A stretch of 64,000 nucleotides of DNA, from NCBI RefSeq assembly GCF_037975245.1, contig NC_092573.1, positions 7,488,501 through 7,552,500 on the forward strand, in the 5' to 3' direction. Source of the DNA: Apostichopus japonicus. Lineage: Eukaryota > Echinodermata > Holothuroidea > Aspidochirotida > Stichopodidae. The notes below the pieces were generated by a model, which did not search any database, was not told the DNA's origin, and saw only the letters and a program-made list of their open reading frames with translations. How positions within the stretch are numbered: the stretch's first letter is position 1; each line of letters begins with the position of its first letter. Of this stretch, positions 1 through 12,431 are shown piece by piece. The position numbers and the translations under genes are program-made.

Positions 1-683
1 TATGGTTTAACGGTTCTTGCATAGTGGAATTAGAACGTGTAAAGATCTACTCACGATTGGACGGTAGTTTGCTGACAGGTGAGTAGGTACATTGAATGGA
101 TTCAGTTATGTCTGAAGGTCTGTTCATGTAATATAGCAACTTGAACAATCTATTGTAGTTTGAATGTAAAGCTGTTGAAGGTCGTTCTTTTGAACATATG
201 GATGGGTTGATTATGAGTTTGTAATTTGTGGTGTTTAACACAATAATGTAGTGTGCAGTAAGATATAGCAGCACAATGACAGGTTTCAAAGTGTTGTGCA
301 TTCTTTTTGTTAATATAGGAAATGCTGCAAGCATAGAGTGCATGGTAGTGGTGCTATGAGTGTGTGTACTGTAAGCTAGAAGCAAGGTACTATGTAGGTA
401 GGTACTGTATAAAGGTAGTATGTTGTAGTTGTTATGGTAGGGGAAGAGTGGTTTCAGTATACATGGTATATAGTGGAGTTGGTAATATCTGCCCTTTGGC
501 TCTAACAGTATTTCTACTCTGTGGTGGTTTGTGATGTGTATTTCTCTCAACTTTGTAATAAAGTACACAGATGTATGTGTTAAGGTAAGTAACAGAATGT
601 TGAATAAAATTGTCTATATCTTCTGATATGTATACTAGTGTAGTGTTAAGGCGAGGACAGGTCTTGTTTTACTTTCTTCATTT
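1..683. other. No recognised gene
   Basis: AT-rich and GT-rich unique sequence. A 173-codon open frame on the minus strand (47-568) has low-complexity composition and no recognisable domain, so it is not called as a gene. Confidence 0.5.
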
Positions 684-955
684 CCATCCATCCATCCATC
701 CATCCATCCATCCATCCATCCATCCATCCATCCATCCATCCATCCATCCATCCATCCATCCATCCATCCATCCATCCATCCATCCATCCATCCATCCATC
801 CATCCATCCATCCATCCATTCTTTCATACATTCATCCTTCTGTTGATCCATTCATTCTTCCATCGATCCATACATTCTTCCATCGATCCATACATTCTTC
901 CATTGATCCATTCATACTTTCATCCATCCATTCTTCCATTCATTCTTTCATCTTC
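684..955. repeat. (CCAT)n microsatellite with degenerate tail
   Basis: Perfect CCAT/CATC tetranucleotide repeats run from 684 to 819 (about 34 copies). A degraded copy with TTC interruptions continues to about 955. Open frames of PSIH or MDGW repeats on the two strands come from the repeat and are not genes. Confidence 0.97.
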
Positions 956-2435
956 TTCAATCAGTACAGCTAGCACATGAGTCCTCATTTCATAAGAATT
1001 ATGTCTCTGCTCAAACACTGTCCTGGTCAGTAATAGCTCACCATTTCAGCTGTTGGTGGTATTATTGCACACTCACTGTGATTGTCAGAGACATTAGCCG
1101 TGTGTAAGTAATATGTAGATATGAAGGATACTCCCTCAGGATCTACTATAATCTTACCTCTAGTAAACTCATCACTGACTGTCAAGCAGATTCCTAAACT
1201 TTACACACAGAGAAGCTGCCACGAGAACTCAATGTTTATATTTTTAAGCTACAGGCTTTTTCTGCAGTGGGTATTAACTACCCTCCTATGTGGTGTCTGG
1301 TTTCATAAATGGGAATTCTACTGGTATAAGAGCAAAAACAAGCTCTCTAACAAGCTGAACATTGGTATAGCAGTACAAGTAACAATGAACTAAAGCTATG
1401 CACAATCTGTAGCAAATAGAGCTTCTCACAGTTTTAGAGGGTTTGCCATCTTTCTTCTCTGTCTGCTGGAAGGGTTTAATAACCAAGAGCAACTTCAAGA
1501 TGTTTTCAAAGTTCTCTTTGTTGTCAGTCTGCTAGATAGTGTAGGTGAGTTTGAACAAATAGCCATTTGATAATGTGGTTTGATTAATACTGAGTGGTGA
1601 TCTGCAGCAGCTTGCATCTCTGTAGTAGGTGATTGACATGCAAACAACATGTCAGTGATTTACTTGTTTAGTATATACATGTGTATGTATGTAGGCCTAT
1701 TATGGTTGTATGTATGTACAGTATGTATGTATGTGTGTATGTATATTTATTTAGTTTACCCCTGAGGAGGATGTTAATAATTAAGGTATGTAAAAGCTAC
1801 GGCTGCCCATAGCCAGATAGAAGCATGAATAATAGCTGTACAAACATGTAACTAGTTGACAGCATATGGATGCAGTTAACTTAAAATTTGACTCTGCACA
1901 TTGACTTGCTTTACTAGTGTCTGATTTGATAGTGCTCATTACAAAAAGCAATACTTTGGTTTTTGATGTTCCTGATCTCAACAACTAATTCTGATTGTTA
2001 AATCAGTTAGTCACATAGCACATACAAAAGAAAGCAGAAGAACAATTAAAATAACATGCACATTAGAAATGATTCCATTCCCAACATTTGATCAATTATG
2101 TCTGCACATGTTGGGGAATTATCAGAAGCCTGGTGATGATAAAATTCAGATGGTAAGAGGACATTTCTAAGCTTTTGTCTCTCCGAATTCCACCAATGAA
2201 TGCCATTGTCCAGATTTACTCCAACAAATCACTGTGCCTAGAATTCACTTATAGTGTAGAAGAGGACCTCCAACAATCAATGCAGTAAATACTTGAAAAT
2301 CTCATTAATTAACCAGAGCTGTTATGGCTAGGAGTTGATTACGTGCTTAGTATTATCATATTAATTACTGCTATGAAATGTGAGTGAGTCAGGCAGTCTT
2401 ATGATAAATTCTGTGCAAGGTAAAATATATGATGT
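956..2435. other. Intergenic or intronic, short microsatellite only
   Basis: No conserved exon was recognised. A (GTAT)n-like stretch lies at about 1670-1745. Short open frames at 1121-1393 and 1781-1984 have no domain features. The region could belong to an upstream intron of the PDZ gene. Confidence 0.45.
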
Positions 2436-2828
2436 GAGGGCGTTGTGGTCAAGTGGTTAAGGCAGTGGACTTGTGATCTAAGGATTACAGGTTCGAGCCC
2501 TGGCCAGATCATTGCGTTGTGTCCTTGGGCAAGGCGCTTTATCTCCATTGCCTCTCTTCACCCAGGTGTATAAATGGGGACCTGCGAGGTAACTTGTAAT
2601 TATAGTTGCGTGCGCCGGTTTGTGGCTGCACCCTATGGGAAGTCCCCCGGGGGACACGTGGCTGTGGTGCACTGTGGTGCCCCAGGAGAGATTGATTGAA
2701 TTGTGCACACTTTGGTGTGTGGGTGTGACAAGTTACCAATGACCAGGGGTAAATAATAATCAGCACATTGAGACTTAAGTGTGTAATTGCGCTTTATAAG
2801 AACTGTGTATTATTATTATTATTATTAT
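2436..2828 (+). mobile_element. tRNA-derived SINE (family A)
   Basis: The head resembles a tRNA, with an A box at TGGTCAAGTGG (2446-2456) and a B box at GGTTCGAGCCC (2490-2500). A conserved middle segment contains CTTGGGCAAGGCGCTTTATC, and the element ends in an (ATT)n tail at about 2810-2828. A second copy lies on the minus strand at 60720-61044 and a relative at 48812-49121. The body after the tRNA-like head is too long for a tRNA gene, so this is a retroposon. Confidence 0.85.
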
Positions 2829-2877
2829 GATCAAGAAGTTGGAGCTAGCTGATGACTCACTCACTGGCTGCAACATT

Positions 2878-4624
2878 TTCTGTGTATGGTATGAAGTATA
2901 TTCTCTATGTAAGGTATGAAATATATTCTCTGTGTACGGTATGAAGTATATTCTCTGAGTACGGCATGAAGTATATTCTCTATGTATGGTATGAAGTATA
3001 TTCTCTATGTACGGTATGAAGTATATTCTCTGTGTATGTTTTGAAGTATATTTTCTATGTACGGTATGAAGTATATTCTCTATGTATGGTATGAAGTATA
3101 TTCTCTGTGTACGGTATGAAGTATATTCTCTGTGTATGGTATGAAGTATATTCTCTATGTAAGGTATGAAATATATTCTCTGTGTACGGTATGAAGTATA
3201 TTCTCTGAGTACGGCATGAAGTATATTCTCTATGTAAGGTATGAAATATATTCTCTGTGTACGGTATGAAGTATATTCTCTGAGTACGGCATGAAGTATA
3301 TTCTCTATGTATGGTATGAAGTATATTCTCTGTGTACGGTATGAAGTATATTCTCTGAGTACGGCATGAAGTATATTCTCTATGTAAGGTATGAAATATA
3401 TTCTCTGTGTACGGTATGAAGTATATTCTCTGAGTACGGCATGAAGTATATTCTCTATGTATGGTATGAAGTATATTCTCTGTGTACGGTATGAAGTATA
3501 TTCTCTGTGTATGTTTTGAAGTATATTTTCTATGTACGGTATGAAGTATATTCTCTATGTACAGTATGAAGTATATTCTCTGTGTGCAGTATGAAGTTTA
3601 TTCTCTATGTATGGTATGAAGTATATTCTCTATGTAAGGTATGAAATATATTCTCTGTGTACGGTATGAAGTATATTCTCTGAGTACGGCATGAAGTATA
3701 TTCTCTATGTAAGGTATGAAATATATTCTCTATGTACGGTATGAAGTATATTCTCTGAGTACGGCATGAAGTATATTCTCTATGTATGGTATGAAGTATA
3801 TTCTCTGTGTACGGTATGAAGTATATTCTCTGTGTACGGTATGAAGTATATTCTCTGTTTACAGTATGAAGTATATTCTCTATGTACGGTATGAAGTATA
3901 TTCTCTGTGTACAGTATGAAGTATATTCTCTGTGTATGTTTTGAAGTATATTTTCTATGTACGGTATGAAGTATATTCTCTATGTACGGTATGAAGTATA
4001 TTCTCTGTTTACAGTATGAAGTATATTCTCTATGTACGGTATGAAGTATATTCTCTGTGTACAGTATGAAGTATATTCTCTGTGTATGTTTTGAAGTATA
4101 TTTTCTATGTACGGTATGAAGTATATTCTCTATGTACAGTATGAAGTATATTCTCTGTGTGCAGTATGAGGTTTATTCTCTGTGCACGGTATGAATTATA
4201 TTCTCTATGTACGGTATGAAGTATATTCTCTGTTTACAGTATGAAGTATATTCTCTATGTACGATATGAAGTATATTCTCTGTGTACAGTATGAAGTATA
4301 TTCTCTGTGTATGTTTTGAAGTATATTTTCTATGTACGGTATGAAGTATATTCTCTATGTACAGTATGAAGTATATTCTCTGTGTGCAGTATGAAGTTTA
4401 TTCTCTGTGCACGGTATGAATTATATTCTCTATGTACGGTATGAAGTATATTCTCTGTGTAGGGTATGAAGTATATTCTCTGTTTACAGTATGAAGTATA
4501 TTCTCTGTGTAGGGTATGAAGTATATTCTCTGTTTACAGTATGAAGTATATTCTCTGTGTACGGTATGAAGTATATTCTCTGTGTACGGTATGACGTATA
4601 CTCTATATGTAGGGTTGAAGTATA
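2878..4624. repeat. 25-bp minisatellite, about 70 copies
   Basis: The unit contains GGTATGAAGTATATTCTC followed by seven variable bases. Variants (TGTGTATGTTTTGAAG, TGAGTACGGCATGAAG, TGTTTACAGTATGAAG) recur in the same order every few units, so blocks of several units were amplified together. The array is flanked by a 27-bp direct repeat at 2829-2855 and 4633-4659. Confidence 0.97.
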
Positions 4625-4659
4625 TATTTCTTGATCAAGAAGTTAGAACTAGCTGATGA

Positions 4660-5444
4660 TTTGTCTTTCATTGACAGTAGTTTCTTCCTGACTTGTACAG
4701 GATGATAGGCCATCTAATGTCACATGGCTTATGAGAAAGCTATTAAACATCCCTGTAATAGAATGTCTTGAATTTTCCTGTTACAATATTGTTGACATCA
4801 GATCTTCTGTTTAGCCATACTCTAGCAAATACCAGCAATATGAAATTGTCTGTCTGTCTGTCTGTCTGTCATGCTGCCTGACATTATGTGACATGATTTA
4901 ACATGTTTCTTGCACTGTGGGGTATTTGGTTTGTTCACTAATTCCAGTTAGTTAAGAAGGTTACTGTATATAAGTGGTTGAACAACAGAAGAATGTCAGA
5001 GAAAATACTAATGATGGAAAAGAGCAAAGAACTATAGAACAGGATTCAAATAAGTGGACTTTGAGTTACAATCCCAGTGCAGATAACAAATGAGCTCTCC
5101 AGCCCTTAGTTGGTGGCGATCCCTATATAGCCATTTCTCTGCTGGGGGCGCCAGTCAGAAGCCACAGTACGTTGCATACTGTATCACCAGGGATCAAGCC
5201 CCAGTTTCATTTGATACAACCCAGAAAGCAACAGGGAAGGGATTTCAAGAGAAATGTAGCTTTATATCTGTATATAATTATATAAGTAAACTGAACAAAG
5301 AGATGTTGACCAAAGTTGTCTGTTATTACTGTATGTACTGTTTCATTGGTATGGTCAAATAGTTAGGTAAAAAATCATGATCGTAAATTGGTTTAACAAA
5401 TAACAATATGTGGTAAATATATTTTATTTATATTCTTAATGCAG
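4660..5444 (+). other. Probable intron upstream of first visible PDZ exon
   Basis: No exon was recognised. A (TGTC)n microsatellite lies at about 4848-4869. The last bases are a good pyrimidine-rich acceptor ending in ATGCAG at 5444. The open frame at 5090-5362 has no family features. Confidence 0.5.
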
Positions 5445-8400
5445 ATTGATAAGAAAGCGGATCAGCCACTGGGAATAAGAATCGAGGGTGGCTCAGACAC
5501 GGTCAAACAGTGCATTTATGTGAAACGCCTCGCCATAAACTCAGCAGCATTGAAGTCAGGAAGACTGAAGAAGGGAGACCAGCTGTTAGATGTTGATGGC
5601 AAGTGTATGGTTGGTATCACACATGGGGAGGCTATGAACATATTGCTAGACCATGCCAGTGGTCCGTTACACATGGTGATCGCTCGACAAATACAAGATT
5701 ATTCCAGCGACGACGATAGCTTTGAAGACCTTGCGACAGAACTTGCCCTTGTCGATATGGACGACTTTGATGCAGAAGAACGAAGTGACGATATTGATAG
5801 CCCAGCCAGTCCGGATTCCCTTCTCAGTGGTATACCGCCCTCGCATATCAAACTCATGTCATCTACCCCGGATGACCTAAATAAAGTCTCAGAGAATAAT
5901 TGTAATAGTGTCCTACCTAAGCCAGGAAGTCCCATCTTTTCTGAGAATACTACAAGCTCATTTTTGGAACCAGTAGCCGGGAGCAAAATACCAATCAGGA
6001 GGAAAACTAAAGGTAAGCCTTCTATAAGCACAGATAAAATATTGAAATGATGAAAGCATGCAATGCAGATGCAAATATATGCAACTTAGCTGTATAGTAA
6101 GTAAAAAAACAGGCTAAATATTTAGACACGTTTCCATCCTATATGTGAGTATACATTGAAATTGGATAAAGAAAAAACAAGAAGTTCTTGGCAATCTCCC
6201 TAATCTGGTATGTGTCTATGGACTGAAAGAACCTTAGCTTCAAGGTATTCTTCTTAAACTGCTTTCACCAGTGTTACTCATTATAAAGCTATCCGTCAAT
6301 CTTATCGATTTTTACACATATATACGTTCCGTTTTTTGGTAGATGGTGTCCATCCACGATTTTTACAGCGTTCGATGTCGGAAAGCTCCAACTCCACCAT
6401 TCTGCTCTCCACAAGTGAATTGGAGAAGCTGATTGATGATGCCAATGAATCTCTGGAGGAGAATGATGATAGTAATGTCTGTGTCATTGTCCTGCATAAA
6501 GAAGAGGACTCCCAAGGTCTGGGCCTGACCGTAGCAGGAGGAATAGATCAGGAGGTCAGAGAAATCACCGTAAGTTGACTCGCTTCTCTCTTACATCAAT
6601 CCGTACCAACATGCCCAACATCTGATCAGAAGCATTCCCTGTGGACCAGTCAAACTTGCAGACTCAGTAACATTCCCTTTGTCATTGAGTAGTGATAAAA
6701 CTCATCCGTAGCAGGTCCCAAGTCTTAGTTGACATGGCTAAAGGAATTTGGTAATATGCATAGCCAAACAAGTGGGAAGGTCTGATGTTACTCAAGTCCA
6801 CCAAAATAGTGCCTAGGATGGATTAAATTAGGCAAGACATACAGAGGTTTGCAATGAAAATGTAAGACATCGTACTTAATGAGCTGAAAACAAAATTTAC
6901 TCCACTGGAATAGTTCATTTGCCAAAGCTATAGCAGTAAGATATGGCTATACCTATAGTTTCCAGATACAGCTAAAATCTATCGCTGTCAGATATGGCTA
7001 TAGCTATAGCTGTCAGATATGGCTATTCCTATAGCTGTCAGATATGGCTATACCTATAGCTGTCAGATATGGCTATTCCTATAGCTGTCAGATATGGCTA
7101 TACCTATAGCTGTCAGATATGGCTATTCCTATAGCTGTCAGATATGGCTATACCTATAGCTGTCAGATATAGCTATATCTATAGCTGTCAGATATGGCTA
7201 CACCTATAGCTGTCAGATATGGCTATACCTATAGCTGTCAGATATGGCTATTCCTATAGCTGTCAGATATGGCTATATCTATAGCTGTCAGATATGGCTA
7301 TACCTATAGCTGTCAGATATGGCTATACCTATAGCTGTCAGATATGGCTATACCTATAGCTGTCAGATATGGCTATACCTATAGCTGTCAGATATGGCTT
7401 TACCTCTGGCTGTCAGATATGGCTTTACCTATAGCTGTCAGATATGGCTTTACCTATAGCTGTCAGATATGGCTATATCTATAGCAATCAGATATGGCTA
7501 TACCTATACCCTTCAGATATAACTACCTGTTACGATTAATTCCTTTTAATGTTATTTCAAAGGTTCATAAAGTCATACCTGGTGGTCTAGCATACCAAGA
7601 TGGTCGTATTCAGAGAGGAGACCGCCTACTGTCAATCAATGGAAAGGTTTTGAAGGATGCAACTCATGCAGCGCTGCTCAGACAGTTAAAAACAGCCAAG
7701 AATGATGTGGTTCTGGTGTTAGCTAGACCCCTGGAGCAGGAAGAGGATGGTAAGTCAACTCAACCTCCACAAATTGATAATTTGAACCATTAGTAGGGTT
7801 GGGCGATATATCGAAAATTATTATTATCGCGATAATTTTTTTTCAAGACGATATTTTTTGAGGATTGAACAAATGACGATAATTTCTTGTGAAAGAAATT
7901 TGAAATAAATGTGGAAAAAAATGCGATTATCCTTTCTCCGTTTTATTTGCAAATGTTATTCTAGCATTCCATGCTTAAGAAAGTTGAAAAGAAATAGGTT
8001 AATCAACTTCATTAACTGACTTTTAATCTTCGTAAAAACCCGTCCTTTACAACATTGACTGTATAGAGAACAAAACTCAGTAGAGAAATTACCAATTGTG
8101 TACGAAAGGTAAGTTGGTACACCTTTCAAATTTTACGAAAGATTGAGCAAAATACTTTCGAAAAATTCACGCGAAACTGGCATATCGTGCTGAATGCATC
8201 TAATGTCATGTAAAAAAGGCTCTATTACACCCATTTATGAATAAACCATAAGACCACATCTTGTGCTAAGCCTGGGGAGAAGAAAGTATTTTCTAGAATT
8301 TCCACAAAAAATGGAAAAAATAATATCCTACCATAGTTAAGTGTACAGTAAATAGCCTAACCACTTCGTCGGTTACGGATCTCACGTAACAACAAAAACA

Positions 8401-10635
8401 CTACTAATTTTTCTTTGCGAAGTTGACGTTATCTACAAGGACATGGAAACAATATTTAGCATTTAGTTAATCATGCCAAAGGGCCTAAAACACGGGAATA
8501 CAAGGTTTACTTTCATAAAGATGGCCATACTGTCGCTATTGGGGCCAATTGATATCGTGCTATGTCTGTATGGTATAGACTGTGCCTCGTGTATTCAAGG
8601 GGAATAGATTGTTTTGTTCATGCGGAGGAGTCGGTTGACTTGAGGTTGTGTTTTACTTACGGGGATGTTTACCTACTTTTCTTGAACGTCTAAGATAATA
8701 TTTCGCATAACTTAACCGATCCTTTACTGACTGATCTAATTAATTCTAGAGTTGAGCCAAAATAGTTTACTCCATGAAAACTTTTTTGGAAACGTGCCAA
8801 AAATGTTAGCAAACAGGTGTTAGATAGGGGGGTTGTTTGACAACATACCTGGGAAAATTCGCAGCACATGTAGCCAGCCTACCGTGATATTTAAGTTGTA
8901 AACTGATGTACGTATAGTACACGCTGTTCATTGTTAGGCAGTCTAGAAACGGGGCTATGCCGAACGTAGTTTGTTTCATAATATCGACAGTTTTGTAAGT
9001 TAAACTTTTTAAAGATTGTAAGACAGATTACATCTCTTTTCATTTTATCACATAAGATAGCTACTCTAACTTGTCATTTTAAAATTTTCATCAGTTTCGT
9101 GACAATTTAAATTAAAAAAGTTGTCAGTATTTTGAATCCTCAACTGCGAATTTTTTATCGCCAGACACGCAAAAATACTAAATTTTTCTGGGGGCCTTCG
9201 CCCCTGGGCCCCCACAAGGGGTTCCACCCCTTGACCTCACCGGTCCCTAAGGCGGCCCCCTAGACCCCACGCCATTGTGCTCGCACGCAATGCGTGCTCG
9301 GTGTGTTCGCTGCGCGGAAACACCGGTGGGAAACCGGCAGTTGTTTTAAGTGTGTTCGCGAACACACTAAAAACAACAAGGAAAAATTATCGTAATTATC
9401 GAAATATCGCGATAATTTTTGAACTATTTATCGTGACGTTAAAAAGCAAATATCGCCCAACCCTAACCATTAGTAAGTTTCATTGGACAATTTGGCATAC
9501 AATGGGATATAATTAACCAGGAGTTTCTTTCTGTATGATGCTCCTTGCAGTCCAACATCCAATAGCAAAGAAAAATAAGCAGATCCATAGTATATCACAA
9601 CAGGGATACCATTGTTAAGTATGGATTGTTAATGTGGTAGTGAACCTTATTAGCTTATGACAAAACGGTCCGAAAAAACCCAGAACTGGGTCCATCTTCT
9701 ATGATGGTGTGGTGTGTATAAGGTCTGTTCTTGTATGATGTGTAAGCTATGATGCTTCTGCAGCAGACTAACACCTTATGCTATATTCATGTGTTTAACT
9801 GGGGATGCTGTTGCAATATGCACATGCACACAACTGGTGATGCTGTTGCATATGCACATGCACACAACTGGTGATGCTGTTGCATATGCACATGCACACA
9901 ACTGGTGATGTTGTTGCATATGCACATGCACACAACTGGTGATGCTGTTGCATATGCACATGCACACAACTGGTGATGCTGTTGCAGCAGGATGGTATCA
10001 TATGCTATACACGTGCACACAACCAGGTGAACCTGTTGCAGAAGACTAGCATTGTATGCTCTGCTGGTGTATTAGAATGGTGATATAAACTCTAGCATGC
10101 TAACACCATACACTGTACTTGTGTCTTCAACTGGTGAAGCTGTTGCAGCATAATAACAAAGTCACTTAATACTGTATGTTTGTATTTAATTGATGACATG
10201 GCTGCAGCATGCTAACTAACGCCATGTACTATACTCATGCATACAACCAGTGACATTTAGGCTAATTGTTTCATATTGTGCTCTTGAAATGTGGACAAAG
10301 TTTTGTATTCTTTCAAGTCCAATTTTGTTTTGTTACATCTCTTTTAAGAAGAGGAAGTCAAGACGGTCGACATTGATCTTGTGAAGTCATCGGCCGGTCT
10401 TGGATTTAGCATCGCTGGGGGTAAGAGCTCACCACGAGGGGATCTACCCATCACCGTCAAGAAGATCTTTTCTGGTGGTGCTGCTGACAGATCAAAACAG
10501 CTGAACCTTGACGATGAAATAGTGGAAGTTAACTGTAAAAAAATGAACAACCTTACTCACTTTGATGCTTGGACGTTCTTGAAATCTGTTCCAAATGGAG
10601 TTGTCAAGTTAAAAATAATTCCAGCAAGAAGGTGA
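5445..10635 (+). CDS. Multi-PDZ protein, pro-interleukin-16/PDZD2-like, C-terminal part
   Basis: Four exons join in phase: 5445-6012, 6343-6569, 7563-7749 and 10349-10635, stop TGA at 10633-10635. They encode 422 residues and the 5' end is missing. Three PDZ domains are visible: residues about 1-85, whose carboxylate-binding loop is PLGIRI; about 238-328, loop GLGLTV, split by the 6570-7562 intron; and about 338-422, loop GLGFSI, ending at the C-terminus. Between the first two PDZs is an acidic, Ser-rich linker (SSDDDSFEDL and similar). PDZ domains bind C-terminal peptides of membrane and signalling proteins. The last domain, with GLGFSIAGGK and FDAW near its end, most resembles the terminal PDZ of pro-IL-16 and PDZD2. 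The first exon starts inside a PDZ, so at least one upstream exon exists. The start at 5445 is an acceptor; the overlapping ATG at 5439 lies in intron sequence. Family is fairly sure, the exact orthologue is not. Confidence 0.85.
6926..7521. repeat. 25-bp intronic minisatellite
   Basis: The unit is GGCTATACCTATAGCTGTCA plus GATAT, about 23 copies, in the PDZ-gene intron 6570-7562. It ends about 40 bp before the acceptor at 7562. It has the same 25-bp period as the array at 2878-4624 but an unrelated sequence. Confidence 0.97.
7794..9465. mobile_element. Non-autonomous hAT-like DNA transposon, 1672 bp
   Basis: Terminal inverted repeats begin TAGGGTTGGGCGATAT (7794) and end ATATCGCCCAACCCTA (9465). 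Perfect 8-bp target-site duplications ACCATTAG flank it at 7786-7793 and 9466-9473, as expected for hAT. Subterminal sequence is rich in ATTATCGCGATAAT-like palindromes. No transposase frame is present. It sits 44 bp after the exon donor at 7749. About 1.2 kb of its core is shared, reverse-complemented, with the element at 34280-35928. Confidence 0.92.
9799..9992. repeat. 34-bp minisatellite, about 6 copies
   Basis: The unit contains GATGCTGTTGCATATGCACA, followed by TGCACACAACTGGT. Because 34 is not a multiple of three, each unit shifts frame, giving three overlapping Cys/His-rich open frames on the minus strand that are artefacts. It lies in the last intron of the PDZ gene. Confidence 0.95.
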
Positions 10636-10791
10636 GAGCAGTGTTGTGACGACAACATGATCATGATACGTTTCTCTTGGCTGCGGAGGAAACCTGGACA
10701 AATTTTGTTTTTCCATACCAATGGTCTTGAGTATCTGTGATAGTTTTATGACACTTGCTACTCATGTTATTGTGCAATATTTCTTATCTGA

Positions 10792-10797
10792 AATAAA
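10792..10797 (+). terminator. Candidate poly(A) signal of the PDZ gene
   Basis: AATAAA lies 157 bp after the stop codon. It is the first canonical signal downstream and would give a short 3' UTR. Confidence 0.6.
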
Positions 10798-10984
10798 TGT
10801 AAGGGCTTCCTTTAGTCATTTGGAGTGGTTTTAGACAGCCTGTGATGGTAACTTTGACATCTTACCTTGATTGGTAGCTAAATGTTTGGTATCAATCCTT
10901 GTAAAGGTTCAGCTAACAATTAGTTAGACTCAAATACTTGGACTATGTTTTCAACCATGTAGTAAACTTCTAAGTGATTGTGCT

Positions 10985-11398
10985 GTTACAGCACAGCTCT
11001 TAGATGTGATGTCACAATACTTTAGCCTCAAAGCCTAGACAGCACAGCTCTTAGATGTGATGTCACGATACTTTAGCCTCAAAGCCTAGACAGCACATCT
11101 CTTAGATTTGATGTCACAGTACTTTAGGCTCAAAGCCTAGACAGAACAGCTCTTAGATGTGATGTCACGATACTTTAGCCTCAAAGCCTAGACAGCACAT
11201 CTCTTAGATGCGATGTAACAATACTCTAGCCTCAAAGCCTAGACAGCACATCTCTTAGATGTGATGTCACAATACTTTAGCCTCATAGTCTAGACAGCAC
11301 ATCTCTTAGATGTGATGTCACAATACTTTAGCCTCATAGCCTAGACAGCACAGCTCTTAGATGTGATGTCACAATACTTTAGCCTCAAAGGCTAGAAT
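10985..11398. repeat. 51-bp minisatellite, 8 copies
   Basis: Each unit contains GCTCTTAGATGTGATGTCAC and then AATACTTTAGCCTCAAAGCC. The copies differ by scattered substitutions (for example AGCTC/ATCTC and CACAATAC/CACGATAC). Confidence 0.95.
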
Positions 11399-12250
11399 GC
11401 TTTGCTTTTACATTTGTTAGCATGTTTGGTGGCATTTTGCTGTAGATTCAATATTATTTATTCTAATGCCAGACAAGGAATCATTACCAAGACACATATT
11501 TAAGTGTATTTACCAGTTTTAGCAGGTTTATTGCTAATCATATAGTGGCATGCCTAGTTTATTCTTCCTGTTTCCAAGAGCCATTGATCTTCCAGAATTT
11601 TTTAAAAACTTTTCATTCTTGATTGTAAGCTGCAACTCATTGTACAGTTGTATAAATAACTTAAGGGAACTTAAATTTTATAAAAGCAATGTGAACTTGA
11701 TTTTATTTTCTACTGATAACATTTTGTTTCCACCGATGTTTGACAGCTGTGTGAAACCAGGGTCATTAAGTATAATGTCATATATTTACATGAGATCAGA
11801 AAAGAAGGCCAAACTAATTAGTCGATGTAATACAATTAATATAAACAGACCATCAAGTCAAGTTTTTCTTCTCGATGTCCTACAGGCTTGTCTTTGAAGT
11901 TGACCACACAGGTAATTAAAGGTCTTCATCAGAAGCACCTGACATATGAAAAGCCAAAACCTTGTGCAGGGCAGTACACTGTATGGCATAGATGTACACA
12001 GAAATGTAGTGTTATCAGTATCTTATGATAATCAAAACTGTTTACTGCTACATGGTGTGGATGTGACAGTTTGGCACCCTGTAGCTGATGGTTAAATATT
12101 TAATTAACAACCAAACATGAACAAATCTGGTCACTAGTTCTACCCTCACTGACATGTGATAAAGAGAAGAATTAGATTCCCCCTTTCAAAGTATGGCTGT
12201 TTTACATGCACTGTTAAGACCTCCATGGTACCCTAAGTAGCTTATCCTTA
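11399..12250. other. No recognised gene
   Basis: AT-rich unique sequence downstream of the PDZ gene. A 115-codon open frame at 11550-11897 has no recognisable domain or splice context and is probably fortuitous. Confidence 0.45.
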
Positions 12251-12254
12251 CTAA

Positions 12255-12431
12255 AAAAAAAAAGACTTTCTAAATTGAAAAGATTCCAAATTTCAGTTAA
12301 AATGTTGAATTGGAAGCCACCCGACGTGTGAGTTGTAATCCATAAGCCCTTGCAGGTTTCTCCCACATTTGTGGTCGCTTAAGCGTCTTAAAAATAACTG
12401 CTGATTATTATTATGATTATTACTACTACAC
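12255..12431 (+). mobile_element. 5'-truncated SINE (family C)
   Basis: The sequence from AAGACTTTCTAAATTG to the (ATTATT)n tail matches, in reverse complement, the body of the fuller SINE at 37939-38240. Shared stretches include TTGAATTGGAAGCCA/TTGGCTTCCAATTCAA and the CTCCCACAT segment. The tRNA-like head is absent. Confidence 0.7.

Noticed and set aside
47-568. 173-codon minus-strand frame
   Set aside because: Low-complexity composition, no domain, no splice context.
5090-5362. 90-codon frame upstream of the PDZ exons
   Set aside because: No PDZ or other family similarity, and it does not connect in phase by a credible donor to the acceptor at 5444.
9277-9516. 79-codon frame
   Set aside because: It lies across the right end of the hAT-like element and its flank, and encodes nothing recognisable.
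9776-10020. Three overlapping minus-strand frames with CACAYATASP repeats
   Set aside because: A 34-bp array shifts frame each unit. It is inside an intron of the PDZ gene on the opposite strand.
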